Shown: positions 27,381 through 36,431 of the stretch, piece after piece
Position numbering within the stretch: the first letter of the stretch is position 1
Layout of the letters: each line of letters begins with the position of its first letter
Origin: Peteryoungia algae
Lineage (GTDB): Bacteria; Pseudomonadota; Alphaproteobacteria; Rhizobiales; Rhizobiaceae
Direction of reading: 5' to 3'
Length of the DNA stretch: 64,000 nt
Assembly: GCF_030369675.1 (NCBI RefSeq)
Contig: NZ_CP128477.1
Coordinates: forward strand, 310,001 to 374,000
Program-made: the position numbers and the translations under genes
Notes under the pieces: model-generated
The model's input: the letters and a program-made list of their open reading frames with translations, nothing else
Database searches by the model: none
Told to the model about the DNA's origin: nothing

Positions 27381-28259
27381 TCAGGTCGCAGTCCGCGGCA
27401 AGCGCAGGAGACCCAGCACCAGCGCACAGCCGAGGATGATCACGACGCCCCCGAAGAGTTGCACCGTCGTCAAGGCCTCGTCCAGCACCAATGCACCAAC
27501 AAGCACTGCGACCACGGTGACGGCAAACTCGACGCTGATCGCCGCCGTCGCCCCGATGCTTTTGACCAGGCTGAAGTAGAGAACATAGGTGAGGGCGCTC
27601 ATCAGCGCCGCCAGCGCCACGAGATAGAGATAATCCAAGGCGACCGGTGTGCCCGGCACGGGCACGAACCAGAGAAGTGGCAGCGTCAGCATGCCACCGG
27701 CGATGAAGGAGCCGATGGTCACTTCCCAGGGGCCGGTGCCGGAAAGATGCCGGCTGGCATAATTACTGCCAAAGGCGGCGGAAAAGGTCGAGCCGATCAT
27801 CGCGAAGCAGCCGAGCAGGAACCCACCGGTGACGGGCACGGCCGGAAAGCCGACCAGCATGACGATGCCGATCGTCCCGAGCACGAGACCGAACACACGC
27901 GCCTGCGTGATGCGTTCCAGTCCCCAGAGCTGGGCGATCACCATGGAAAAGAGCGGGATCGAAGCGACGAAGATCGCAGCCATGGCCGTCCCGATCAGCG
28001 GCGTCGCATAGGACAGCCCGATCAGCTGCCCGGCCACCGTGGTGGCGCCGACAACAGTGAAAGGCAGCCAGCCGGCGCCAAAGTCGAGCCGCCGCCGCAT
28101 CATCCTGGCGATCGCATAGAGCAGGGCGCCCGCTATGAAGCAGCGGAAAGTGACCGCGCCGATCCAGCCGAATGCGTCGACCACATGCAAGAGAAGGAGG
28201 AAGGAAAGTCCCCAGGCCAGCGACAGATAGGCATAGGCTGCAAAGTCTCTGGGGGCCAT
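27381..28259 (-). CDS. EamA/DMT-superfamily permease
   Basis: A 292-residue inner-membrane protein with ten predicted helices in two EamA repeats. Start ATG 28259 (MAPRDFAAYAYLSLAWGLSF) places the first helix at residue 8; the upstream extension in this frame overlaps the SDR gene and is rejected. Substrate unknown; family members export amino acids and other metabolites. It follows the SDR gene by 55 bases on the same strand. Its stop codon touches that of the convergent GGDEF gene. Confidence 0.9.
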   Translation of the reverse strand: MAPRDFAAYAYLSLAWGLSFLLLLHVVDAFGWIGAVTFRCFIAGALLYAIARMMRRRLDFGAGWLPFTVVGATTVAGQLIGLSYATPLIGTAMAAIFVASIPLFSMVIAQLWGLERITQARVFGLVLGTIGIVMLVGFPAVPVTGGFLLGCFAMIGSTFSAAFGSNYASRHLSGTGPWEVTIGSFIAGGMLTLPLLWFVPVPGTPVALDYLYLVALAALMSALTYVLYFSLVKSIGATAAISVEFAVTVVAVLVGALVLDEALTTVQLFGGVVIILGCALVLGLLRLPRTAT

Positions 28260-28314
28260 GCGCTGGTCTCGAGATTTGGCGGCACTCGGGCCGCAGATGA
28301 GAAGGCCGAAACTC

Positions 28315-29055
28315 TTATTCCGGCATCCGGTAGTCGACGATCTTGCCTTCGCGCACCTGGTAGAGCTTGCCGGTTTCCGTCTGCTCCGGGCCGACCAGCG
28401 GCAGAAGCTTCCCGGCGACTTCGGAAGGGTGAGGCAGGGTCTCTGGATCTTCGCCCGGCATGGCCTGCGCACGCATGGCGGTGCGAGTGGCACCGGGGTC
28501 GACGCAAAGGATACGCAGCGGCAGGCGTTGTGTCTCGGCAGCCCAGGTGCGGGCAAGGGCTTCGACGGCGGCCTTGGAGGCGGAGTAGGGCGCCCAGAAC
28601 GGACGGCACTTGTGAGCGGCGCCTGAGGACAGGATCAGTGCGCGGCCCTGATCAGACTTGACGAGCAGCGGCTCCAGCGAGCGGATAAGCCGCCATGTGG
28701 CTGTGACGTTGATCGTCATGACCTTGTCGAACACCTTCGCCTCGACATGGCCGATCGGCGCGATGACGCCAAGAACGCCCGCGTTCAGCACGGCGATGTC
28801 GAGCTTGCCCCAGCGCTCGAAGATGTGACCGCCGAGCTGGTCGATGGCAGCCATGTCCGAAAGGTCGAAGGGCACCAGTGTCGCTGTTCCGCCGACCGCC
28901 TTGATCGCATCATCCAGCTCTTCCAGACCGCCCACGGTGCGCGCGCAGGCAATGACGTGGGCGCCAGCCTTGGCCAGTTCGATCGCGGTGAAATAGCCGA
29001 TGCCGCGCGAGGCGCCGGTGACGAGCGCGATCCGTCCCTTGAGGTCGATGGTCAT
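28315..29055 (-). CDS. Short-chain dehydrogenase/reductase
   Basis: A 246-residue classical SDR, NAD(P)-dependent. The cofactor motif TGASRGIG lies at residues 14-21, NAG is present near residue 91, and the catalytic YSASK follows a Ser-containing SSGAAHK segment. In rhizobia an SDR of this type regularly follows purF. Substrate not predictable. A repeat-bearing 126-base gap separates it from purF, so it may have its own promoter. Confidence 0.92.
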   Translation of the reverse strand: MTIDLKGRIALVTGASRGIGYFTAIELAKAGAHVIACARTVGGLEELDDAIKAVGGTATLVPFDLSDMAAIDQLGGHIFERWGKLDIAVLNAGVLGVIAPIGHVEAKVFDKVMTINVTATWRLIRSLEPLLVKSDQGRALILSSGAAHKCRPFWAPYSASKAAVEALARTWAAETQRLPLRILCVDPGATRTAMRAQAMPGEDPETLPHPSEVAGKLLPLVGPEQTETGKLYQVREGKIVDYRMPE

Positions 29056-29073
29056 GATCTGTCCTGTATTCCC

Positions 29074-29113
29074 AGAGCACTTCCGATGAAAACCAGGTCA
29101 CCGGAAATGCTCT
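29074..29113. repeat. REP-like imperfect palindrome upstream of the SDR gene
   Basis: AGAGCACTTCCG (29074-29085) is inverted as CGGAAATGCTCT (29102-29113), one mismatch in 12. The arms resemble the AGAGCATTTCCG-type palindromes seen between genes in Rhizobiaceae. It lies 18 bases upstream of the SDR start, next to a second stem-loop repeat. Confidence 0.6.
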
Positions 29114-29132
29114 GTCTCCTTGATTCGACGCA

Positions 29133-29169
29133 GTCCGGACACAAAACTGCTGACGCACTTTTGTTGGAC
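29133..29169 (-). repeat. Stem-loop repeat, copy B, just after the purF stop
   Basis: Read leftward from purF, GTCC-A-ACAAAA then GTTTTGT-GTCC-GGAC form the same two-helix layout as copy A at 8977-9019, in the same orientation relative to the preceding gene and 12 bases past its stop. Paired positions differ between copies in a compensatory way (G-C to A-T in the inner helix, T-A to G-C in the outer). Confidence 0.68.
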
Positions 29170-29181
29170 ATGTTCTTAAGC

Positions 29182-30672
29182 TCAGCCGTTGGCGGCGAGC
29201 ATGCTTTCCTTGCGGCCCGGCTTCTCGCTCTCCTTGTCGACGAGACGCGTCGGGTAGTCGCCGGTGAAGTAGTGGTCGGTGAACTGCGGGTTTGCCGGAT
29301 CCCGCGGTGCGCCGCCGACTGCGGTGTAGAGACCGTCGATCGACAGGAAGGCCAGCGAATCCGCACCGATATACTTCGCCATGGCTTCAATGCCGAGATA
29401 CTGGTTGGCGAGCAGCTTTTCGGCGTCGGGGGTGTCGATGCCGTAAAAATCCGGGTGGAAGATCATCGGGCTTGCGACCCGGATATGCACTTCCTTTGCG
29501 CCAGCGTCGCGGATCATCTGCACGATTTTCAGCGAAGTCGTGCCGCGCACGATGGAATCGTCGACCAGCACGACGCGCTTGCCTTCGATCATCGCCCGAT
29601 TGGCCGAATGCTTGAGCTTGACGCCGAAGGCGCGGATCTGCTGGGTCGGCTCGATGAAGGTACGACCGACATAGTGGTTGCGGATGATCCCGTATTCGAA
29701 GGGAATGCCGCTCTGCTGGGCATAGCCGAGGGCCGCCGGCGTGCCGCCATCCGGCACGGGAACGACGACATCGGCTTCGACAGGCGCTTCGAGCGCGAGA
29801 TTCATGCCGGCATTCTTGCGCGTCGTGTAGACGTTGCGGCCAGCGACGACGGAATCGGGGCGGGCGAAATAGACATATTCGAACAGGCAGACGCGTTCGG
29901 GCAGCGGACGTGCCGGCATGCGGGATTCGATCGTCACCGAGCCATCGGCCTGGGTTTCGCAGATGATCACTTCGCCGTTCTTCACGTCGCGGACGAATTT
30001 CGCGCCGATGATGTCGAGCGCGCATGTCTCGGAACAGAAGATCGGCTTGCCGTCGAGGTCGCCCAGGACCAGCGGTCGGATACCGATCGGATCGCGTGCG
30101 GCAATCAGCTTGGTGCGGGTGAGGGCGATCATCGCATAGCCGCCTTCCATCTGGCGGATGGCGTCGATGAAGCGGTCGGTGGTCGAGGCATGGCGCGAGC
30201 GGGCGATGAGGTGCAAGACGACCTCGGTGTCCGAGGTCGACTGGCAGATGGCGCCGGTCGCAATGATCTGGCGGCGCAGCGTCAGGCCGTTGGTGAAATT
30301 GCCGTTATGGGCAATCGCGATGCCGCCTTCTTCGAGTTCGGCAAACAGTGGTTGAACGTTGCGCAGAGCCACTTCGCCTGTGGTCGAGTAGCGGGTGTGG
30401 CCGATCGCCTGCGGGCCGGGCAGCTTCGCCAGCGTCACCGGGTTGGTGTAGTGGTCACCGACGAGCCCCATGTGCTTTTCGGTATAGAACTGCCGCCCGT
30501 CGAAGGAGACGATACCGGCCGCTTCCTGACCGCGATGCTGGAGCGCGTGCAGGCCAAGCGCCGTCAGCGTTGCGGCTTCCGGATGCCCGAGAATGCCGAA
30601 CACGCCGCATTCTTCGTGGAACTTGTCGTCATGGCTACCATAGACGACATGGGAGGGGCTGGACTGCTTCAT
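29182..30672 (-). CDS. purF: Amidophosphoribosyltransferase
   Basis: First committed step of purine synthesis: PRPP plus glutamine to phosphoribosylamine. The 496 residues comprise a short propeptide, an N-terminal glutaminase with nucleophile Cys22 (HEECGVFG) exposed after processing, and a C-terminal phosphoribosyltransferase with the PRPP loop VVLVDDSIVRGTT. I start at ATG 30672; a TTG 18 codons upstream is less likely. It follows cvpA on the same strand, as the cvpA-purF pair does in many proteobacteria. Confidence 0.97.
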   Translation of the reverse strand: MKQSSPSHVVYGSHDDKFHEECGVFGILGHPEAATLTALGLHALQHRGQEAAGIVSFDGRQFYTEKHMGLVGDHYTNPVTLAKLPGPQAIGHTRYSTTGEVALRNVQPLFAELEEGGIAIAHNGNFTNGLTLRRQIIATGAICQSTSDTEVVLHLIARSRHASTTDRFIDAIRQMEGGYAMIALTRTKLIAARDPIGIRPLVLGDLDGKPIFCSETCALDIIGAKFVRDVKNGEVIICETQADGSVTIESRMPARPLPERVCLFEYVYFARPDSVVAGRNVYTTRKNAGMNLALEAPVEADVVVPVPDGGTPAALGYAQQSGIPFEYGIIRNHYVGRTFIEPTQQIRAFGVKLKHSANRAMIEGKRVVLVDDSIVRGTTSLKIVQMIRDAGAKEVHIRVASPMIFHPDFYGIDTPDAEKLLANQYLGIEAMAKYIGADSLAFLSIDGLYTAVGGAPRDPANPQFTDHYFTGDYPTRLVDKESEKPGRKESMLAANG

Positions 30673-30796
30673 GGCGAGGGCCTTTGCTCCTGGGACAGAT
30701 GCGGGTGCTGCGCTTTGAACAGTCAAGCCGCCGGTCTGTCCCGATCCGGCGGCGTCTGTCGTGTCTCAAATCGCGCGACGCAAGGCCGCGAGAGGA

Positions 30797-31393
30797 TCAG
30801 TTGGCGGGTGCCGGGGTCTGTTCGGCAGGCGCCTGGTCTGCAGGGGCCGTTTCGCCGGCAGCGCCGGCTTCGGCATCTTCGCGACCGAGGATCCGTTCCC
30901 GGATCTGCGGCTCGATATCCTCGGGCAGAACGGCTTCGAGTTTTTCGACCAGTGAGTCCAGGAATGGCTTGGACTTGGAATTGTTGACCCAGTCCGGGCG
31001 CTGGCCAGCATCGATCAGCCAGTTCCAGAAGGCGACGGCGACGACGAGCAGCAGCAGGCCGCGCGCAGCGCCGAAGAGGAAACCGAGCGTCCGGTCCAGC
31101 GCGCCGATCCGGCTGTCGATGATGAAATCGGCAATGCGCGAGGTGATGAAGGAGATGACGATCAGTGCGATCAGGAAGATGATGCCGGCAGACCCCGCGA
31201 GCGCGATGCGCGCGTCGCTCGTATAGTTCATGAGGTAGGGCACGAGCAGGGGATAGAGATAGTAGGCGGCTGCCACCGAGCCCGCCCAGCTTGCGATGGA
31301 CAGCACTTCACGCGAAAAGCCGCGCACCATCGCCAGCACCGCTGAAAACAGGACGACGCCGAGGACGATACCGTCAAAAATAGTGATGGGCAT
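30797..31393 (-). CDS. cvpA: CvpA family membrane protein
   Basis: A 198-residue inner-membrane protein. Four hydrophobic segments occupy the first about 130 residues (MPITIFDGIVLGVVLFSAVL onward, with MVRGFSREVLSIASW typical of CvpA). A long acidic, Ala/Pro-rich C-terminal tail ends TPAPAN. CvpA is linked to colicin V production and envelope stress tolerance in enterics. Position next to purF is characteristic. Start at ATG 31393, excluding a nine-codon extension. Confidence 0.93.
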   Translation of the reverse strand: MPITIFDGIVLGVVLFSAVLAMVRGFSREVLSIASWAGSVAAAYYLYPLLVPYLMNYTSDARIALAGSAGIIFLIALIVISFITSRIADFIIDSRIGALDRTLGFLFGAARGLLLLVVAVAFWNWLIDAGQRPDWVNNSKSKPFLDSLVEKLEAVLPEDIEPQIRERILGREDAEAGAAGETAPADQAPAEQTPAPAN

Positions 31394-31481
31394 AAATTCC
31401 AACTCCAGGGCCACCGGCAAAAACCGGCATTGATGTCACCGCGAACCCGCCGGAACGCGTTCTCTCACGCGTCGGACCGGG

Positions 31482-32885
31482 TCAACCGTCCTCCTGATCT
31501 GCGGGGGCTTTCAGCCGGGAACCGGCGATCCGCGCCACGAGATCGGGAAGGCTGTCCACTTCCCTCCATTTGCCCTTCGAACCCTTCGGCAGGTCCGGCG
31601 AGGCAGCCGGCAAGACCGCGGCGGAGAAACCAAGCTTTTCCGCCTCTTTCAGCCTCTGGGCCGTGTGGGCCACCGGCCTCACTGCCCCCGACAGGCTGAC
31701 TTCGCCGAAATAGACGCAATCGGCGGGAAGGGCAAGACCGGCCAGCGATGAAACCAGTGCTGAAGCAATCGCCATGTCGGCCGCCGGTTCACGGATCCGG
31801 TAGCCGCCGGCGACGTTCAGGTAAACGTCATGCTGCCCGAGCCTGACCCCGCAATGCGCCTCCAATACCGCCAAAATCATGGCGAGACGTGACGAATCCC
31901 AACCGACGACGGCGCGGCGAGGGGTTCCGAGTGATGTCGCAGCCACAAGCGCCTGCACTTCGACGAGCACGGGTCGCGTGCCTTCCATGCCGGCGAAGAC
32001 GGCCGCCCCGGGCGCCTTTTCGTTGCGCTCGCCGAGGAAAAGCTCGGATGGATTGGCCACTTCCCGCAACCCCTTGTCCGACATTTCGAAGACGCCGATC
32101 TCATCCGTCGGCCCGAAACGGTTCTTGACCGTGCGCAGGATGCGGTAGTGATGGCCGCGATCCCCCTCGAAATAGAGGACCGCGTCGACCATGTGTTCGA
32201 CGACACGGGGGCCGGCGATCTGGCCTTCCTTGGTCACGTGCCCGACCAGGACCATGGTGGCGCCCGTCTGTTTGGCATATCGGATCATCGCCTGCACGCC
32301 GGTGCGCACCTGGGTCACTGTGCCCGGCGCGCTGTCGGCGGTGTCGCTCCACAGCGTCTGGATCGAATCGATGATGACGAGATCCGGCCGTTTGCTTTCC
32401 GAAATGGTCGCAAGGATATCCTCGACGTTCGTTTCGGCGGCGAGCAGCACGTCGGTATCGGCTGCACCGAGGCGCTGAGCCCTGAGCCGAACCTGTGCCA
32501 CGGCCTCTTCGCCCGACACATAGATGACGCGATGGCCGCGCCTCGACAGGGCCGCCGCCGCCTGCATGAGTAGCGTCGATTTGCCGATGCCGGGATCGCC
32601 GCCAATCAGCACGGCAGAACCTCGGACGAAACCACCGCCGGTGGCACGATCGAGTTCGCCCATGCCGGTCGGAATACGCGGTGCCTCCTCGATCTCGCCC
32701 GACAGCGCGGTGAGCGTAACGGCACGCCCCTTCTTCGGCGCCTTGCCGGGGCCGGAGCCGATCCCGCCCATCGGATCTTCCTCGACGATGGTGTTCCACT
32801 CGCCGCAGCCATCGCATTTGCCCGCCCAGCGGGAATGAACCGTGCCGCAGTTCTGGCAGACGAATTGGGTCTTGGCTTTGGCCAT
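31482..32885 (-). CDS. radA: DNA repair protein RadA (Sms)
   Basis: A 467-residue RecA-like ATPase that drives branch migration of recombination intermediates. It has an N-terminal C4 zinc finger (CQNC ... CDGC, residues about 10-30), Walker A GGDPGIGKST, the RadA-specific KNRFG motif, and a C-terminal Lon-protease-like domain. Its ATG directly follows the TGA of the RelE/ParE-type toxin gene (TGAATG), so its translation may be coupled to that gene. In related genomes I expect it directly after alr. Confidence 0.97.
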   Translation of the reverse strand: MAKAKTQFVCQNCGTVHSRWAGKCDGCGEWNTIVEEDPMGGIGSGPGKAPKKGRAVTLTALSGEIEEAPRIPTGMGELDRATGGGFVRGSAVLIGGDPGIGKSTLLMQAAAALSRRGHRVIYVSGEEAVAQVRLRAQRLGAADTDVLLAAETNVEDILATISESKRPDLVIIDSIQTLWSDTADSAPGTVTQVRTGVQAMIRYAKQTGATMVLVGHVTKEGQIAGPRVVEHMVDAVLYFEGDRGHHYRILRTVKNRFGPTDEIGVFEMSDKGLREVANPSELFLGERNEKAPGAAVFAGMEGTRPVLVEVQALVAATSLGTPRRAVVGWDSSRLAMILAVLEAHCGVRLGQHDVYLNVAGGYRIREPAADMAIASALVSSLAGLALPADCVYFGEVSLSGAVRPVAHTAQRLKEAEKLGFSAAVLPAASPDLPKGSKGKWREVDSLPDLVARIAGSRLKAPADQEDG

Positions 32886-33206
32886 TCAGTCTTCACTTTC
32901 AGGAAAGGTGTCGGGAGTGATGCCTTGTCGACCATGCGTGATGCGGAGAGCAACAAGAGCGTCTTTGACGACACGGAAATAGATGCATCGAGGCCTGTAG
33001 GGAAATGCGCGTAATCCTGGTTTCAGCCATTCACGGCAGACGCCGGGGTTTCTGGAGCCAGCAAGGTCGATGATCTTCCGCTCGCTATCGCTCGTGAAGC
33101 GCTCGGCCGCAAGCGGGCTTCCCTCATAGAGGTAATTGTAGATCTGGATCAGATCCTCGATGGCCTGGGGGGGCAGTCGATAGCGTCGACCGGAGCTGCT
33201 GCTCAC
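32886..33206 (-). CDS. Type II toxin, RelE/ParE family
   Basis: A 106-residue small basic toxin-like protein. The first 60 residues are two helices (AIEDLIQIYNYLYEGSPLAA), the ParE/RelE start. The C-terminal beta sheet contains GLRAFPYRPRCIYFRVVKDA followed by LVALRITHGRQG, which is the conserved R-x-y-r-i/v-f-y core. The GTG start at 33206 overlaps the antitoxin stop (GTGA). Antitoxin first, then toxin, is the usual order. ParE-like members poison gyrase and RelE-like ones cut mRNA; the sequence alone favours ParE because of the ParD-like partner. Confidence 0.88.
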   Translation of the reverse strand: MSSSSGRRYRLPPQAIEDLIQIYNYLYEGSPLAAERFTSDSERKIIDLAGSRNPGVCREWLKPGLRAFPYRPRCIYFRVVKDALVALRITHGRQGITPDTFPESED

Positions 33207-33493
33207 CGTCGTGCCTTCGCTTCCGCGATGACGAATGCAGTGAGATCGCCCGGCTCGGAAAACTCTTTGACGTCGCCGGCCTCTATGGCTTCATCCGCCT
33301 GATCGATCATAAATCGCAGTTCGGCGACCCGCTCCTGCTGACGCTCGCTCTCGGCCAGGAGACCAAGACCGGCACGCAACATATCCTCAGCGGAGGCATA
33401 GGCGCCGTTGCTCACCTGCCGTTCGACAAACGCGGATTCGTCCGGCTCCAGGTCCACCTGCACGGTCGAATGGGATGGATGGCCTTCGGTCAT
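33203..33493 (-). CDS. Type II antitoxin, ParD-like (ribbon-helix-helix)
   Basis: A 96-residue antitoxin. Residues about 10-45 (STVQVDLEPDESAFVERQV, then GAYASAEDMLRAGLGLL) form the ribbon-helix-helix DNA-binding and dimerisation unit of ParD/CC2985 antitoxins. The rest is acidic and binds the toxin. ATG 33493 has GGAG at 6-base spacing. In the 52-base gap after alr, TGCTATTGT (revcomp of 33513-33521) resembles an extended -10 element, so the pair probably has its own autoregulated promoter. Confidence 0.87.
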   Translation of the reverse strand: MTEGHPSHSTVQVDLEPDESAFVERQVSNGAYASAEDMLRAGLGLLAESERQQERVAELRFMIDQADEAIEAGDVKEFSEPGDLTAFVIAEAKARR

Positions 33494-33545
33494 CGGTGAC
33501 TCCATTGCTGGAACAATAGCAGAACAAACCCGGCCGCGCCAGACC

Positions 33546-34712
33546 TCAGTCCTCGCCCTCCAGATAGATCCGTTCATACCGCAGACCAAGACCCGTCAGC
33601 ATTTCGTAGCCGATCGTGCCTGCAGAGCGGGCGACGTCATCGAGTCTCATCGAAGGTCCAAAGAGTTCGACATAATCGCCGCTGCGCACAGCATTTTCTG
33701 GCAGATCGGTGACGTCGAAGATGGTGAGGTCCATGGTGACCCTCCCGACGACGGGCACGCGCTTGCCGGCGATAACGCCGTGCGCACCCGGAAGCCCGGT
33801 CTCGCGCAGCGGGATTCCGGAGCCGGAGAGGTTGCGCAGATAGCCGTCGGCATAACCGGCGCTCGCGACTGCAAGCCGGCTGTCGCGCGCGAGCGCATGG
33901 GTCGCACCGTAGGAGACGCTCTCGCCGGCCTTCGCCTCGCGGATCTGTAGGATGCGCGCCTCGGCCTTGACCACCGGCTGCATCGGGTTTTCCGCACCGT
34001 TGACGGCTTCGCCGCCATAAAGTGCAATGCCGGGACGGGTGAGATCGAAGTGATAATCGGATCCGAGGAAAATGCCGGCGGAGGCCGAAAGACTGGAATC
34101 GATTCCTTCGAAAGCCGCGCTAACCGTCCGGAATTTCTCCAGTTGTAGCCGGTTCATCGGCGAGGCCGGATCATCTCCGCAGGCGAGGTGGCTCATCACC
34201 AGCACGGGATCGAGGCTTGCCGGGCGCGAGACGTCGTCGGTCAGGGCGAGCGCATCGGCAAGCGGCAGGCCGAGACGGTTGAAGCCGGTATCGACATGCA
34301 GCGCGCAGGGGTAAGGGCCGCGCTCGGTCAGCACTGCCATCCAGAAGGCGAGTTGCTCCTCCGAGGCGATCACCGGGACCAGATCGTTGGCGAAGAAGAC
34401 GTCTTCCTGTCCCGGCCAGATGCCTGACAGCACGAAGATCCGGGCTTCCGGAGCATAGGGCCGGAGTGTCGCTCCTTCGGCCGGCACGGCGACGAAGAAG
34501 TCACGCGCCCCCGCTCGGTAAAGCACCTGTCCGACATCCTCTATGCCGAGGCCGTAGGCATCCGCCTTGACGACGGCGGCGGCCCGCGCCCGGCCGGATC
34601 GCCGCGCCATTTCGCGCCAGTTCTCGGCGATTGCCGAGAGATCCACGGTCAGGCGCAGCGGTGCCGAAAGAAACTCCTCCGGCGCATCGAGAATGGTGAA
34701 ACGGTCTGTCAT
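33546..34712 (-). CDS. alr: Alanine racemase
   Basis: PLP enzyme that makes D-alanine for peptidoglycan. The 388 residues show the PLP lysine Lys49 in AVVKADAYGLG and the second catalytic base Tyr268 in SVSYGATH. The N-terminal TIM barrel and C-terminal beta domain are complete. ATG 34712 (MTDRFTILDA) is taken; the 35-codon upstream extension overlaps the divergent AraC gene. Normally next to dnaB in this family; here araC and azlCD intervene. Confidence 0.96.
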   Translation of the reverse strand: MTDRFTILDAPEEFLSAPLRLTVDLSAIAENWREMARRSGRARAAAVVKADAYGLGIEDVGQVLYRAGARDFFVAVPAEGATLRPYAPEARIFVLSGIWPGQEDVFFANDLVPVIASEEQLAFWMAVLTERGPYPCALHVDTGFNRLGLPLADALALTDDVSRPASLDPVLVMSHLACGDDPASPMNRLQLEKFRTVSAAFEGIDSSLSASAGIFLGSDYHFDLTRPGIALYGGEAVNGAENPMQPVVKAEARILQIREAKAGESVSYGATHALARDSRLAVASAGYADGYLRNLSGSGIPLRETGLPGAHGVIAGKRVPVVGRVTMDLTIFDVTDLPENAVRSGDYVELFGPSMRLDDVARSAGTIGYEMLTGLGLRYERIYLEGED

Positions 34713-34796
34713 AAAGGCTTCTGGTCGGTTGATCTGTCCCGCGACCCTAGCACTTTTCTTCAAGACGAAAATGCGGCGGCCCGATATTATGCTGCT

Positions 34797-35660
34797 ATGC
34801 ACAGTGTTTCGCAGCAAGAGGCGGCCGAAGCCAACCCGGTCTCACGGCAGGAGCAGACCCGCTTCTGGCGGGATGCACGCTTCCGTGACATGGAATGCCT
34901 GAGCGCCTCTTTCATCACCCATGAATTCTCGCCGCACTCGCACGATACCTTCTCGATCGGAGCGATCGAGGTCGGCTGCCAGGTCGCGAGTATCCGCGGC
35001 ACGCGCGAGCACACTGGCCCCGGGGCGCTCTACCTCATCAATCCGGGCGAGGTGCATGACGGCCAGCCAGGCGCACCGGAAGGCTATCGCTACCGGATGA
35101 TTTATCCCGAGGTGTCATTGCTGACGGATATCATCGAGGACGTGACCGGCCGCGCTTTCAACGGCATGCCAAGCTTCGACCGGCAATTGCTCAGTGATCC
35201 AGAAGTCGCCAGGGCCTTCAACCTCGCACACAGCCGGATGGAGAACGGCGGGGTGGCGGAACTGGAAAGCGAGGAGAGCATGTACTGCGTGCTCGCCACC
35301 ATGTTCGCCCGCCACGGCAGCGATATCCTCCGCGCACCCGATCACAGCGAGCCGCGCGCCATGCGCCGCGTGCGCGATTACATCGCCGCCCATTTCGACG
35401 CGGAAATCGGATTGGAAGCCCTGGCCAAGGCGGCAGGTCTCAGCCGTGCCCACATGATCCGGGCTTTCCGCAAGCACTATTTCATTACGCCGCATGCCTT
35501 CCAGACGGACATGCGCATCCGCCATGCGAGACATCTTCTGCGTATGGGCGCCACCCCGTCGGAAACGGCAGCCGCCTGCGGCTTTGCCGACCAGGCCCAC
35601 ATGACCCGTCAATTCAAGGCCCGTACCGGTCTCACGCCAGCGGTCTTTCGCGCCGGCTGA
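34797..35660 (+). CDS. AraC-family transcriptional regulator
   Basis: A 287-residue regulator. Residues about 30-125 are an AraC-type cupin ligand-binding domain (FSPHSHDTFSIGAIEVG, then GALYLINPGEVHDGQPG). Residues about 188-285 are the two helix-turn-helix DNA-binding domain (IGLEALAKAAGLSRAHMIRA, AACGFADQAHMTRQFKARTG). It lies 69 bases upstream of azlCD on the same strand and probably controls it. Regulators of this subgroup often partner branched-chain amino acid exporters. Divergent from alr, 84 bases apart. Confidence 0.94.
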   Translation: MHSVSQQEAAEANPVSRQEQTRFWRDARFRDMECLSASFITHEFSPHSHDTFSIGAIEVGCQVASIRGTREHTGPGALYLINPGEVHDGQPGAPEGYRYRMIYPEVSLLTDIIEDVTGRAFNGMPSFDRQLLSDPEVARAFNLAHSRMENGGVAELESEESMYCVLATMFARHGSDILRAPDHSEPRAMRRVRDYIAAHFDAEIGLEALAKAAGLSRAHMIRAFRKHYFITPHAFQTDMRIRHARHLLRMGATPSETAAACGFADQAHMTRQFKARTGLTPAVFRAG

Positions 35661-35729
35661 TCACTTTCATTCAAGACCCGGCGCAGGCAGGCGCCTATCC
35701 CGGCGACTGTGTTCTGTATGGGAGACGCC

Positions 35730-36431
35730 ATGACATCCGCTGCACGCCTGGAGATGCGCCAGGGCTGTCACTCCATCCTTCCGCTGACCGTCGCAGTCGT
35801 ACCCATCGGGCTCGTCTTCGGCGCCGTCGCTGCCACCAAGGGACTTTCCGCTCTTGAGGCCATGCTGATGAGCGCGCTTGTCTTTGCCGGTGGCTCGCAA
35901 TTCGTCGCGATGGACCTCTGGACCCATCCGGCAAACATGGCAGCGCTCGGCAGCGCTGCCCTTCTCGTCAACATCCGGCATGTCCTCATGGGGGCCTCTA
36001 TCTCGCGGCATATGGCTGAATTCTCTGGTCGGCAGAAAGTCATGTCGATGCTCTTTCTCGCCGACGAGATCTGGGCGGTCGCAGAGTTTCGCGCGCGCGG
36101 ACACCGGTTGACCCCGGTCTGGTTCTTCGCCGCCGCCTTGCCTTTCTATCTTGCCTGGGTGCTGTCGGGGTTCACCGGTGCCCTCCTTGGCGCCATGGTC
36201 GGAGATCCGGCAGTAATTGCCATGGACTTTGTCTTCCCGGCCGTCTTCGTCATCCTGATCTTCGGCTTCTGGCGTGGCAACCATACCGGATGGATCCTCG
36301 TCGGAAGCGCGGCTTCAGCCCTCCTGGTTCATCATGTCGTGCCGGGTGTCTGGTATATCCTGGGCGGCGCACTCGGCGGCGTTGCCATGGCCGCCCTTGC
36401 CTCGCGCAGGGCGCGGGAGGTTCGTCCATGA
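35730..36431 (+). CDS. azlC: AzlC-type branched-chain amino acid exporter subunit
   Basis: A 233-residue inner-membrane protein with six or more helices. The N-terminal motif GCHSILPLTVAVVPIGLVFG, then FAGGSQFVAMDLW, and RHVLMGASISRHM are diagnostic of AzlC/YgaZ, the large subunit of an amino acid exporter. ATG 35730 is preferred because GGAG lies upstream at good spacing; a GTG at 35709 and an ATG at 35718 are alternatives. It overlaps azlD by 4 bases. Confidence 0.93.
   Translation: MTSAARLEMRQGCHSILPLTVAVVPIGLVFGAVAATKGLSALEAMLMSALVFAGGSQFVAMDLWTHPANMAALGSAALLVNIRHVLMGASISRHMAEFSGRQKVMSMLFLADEIWAVAEFRARGHRLTPVWFFAAALPFYLAWVLSGFTGALLGAMVGDPAVIAMDFVFPAVFVILIFGFWRGNHTGWILVGSAASALLVHHVVPGVWYILGGALGGVAMAALASRRAREVRP

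Noticed and set aside
28747..30987. 746-codon rightward frame across the SDR and purF genes
   Set aside because: Antisense shadow of two well-identified genes; it also crosses their intergenic repeats, and there is no ribosome-binding site.
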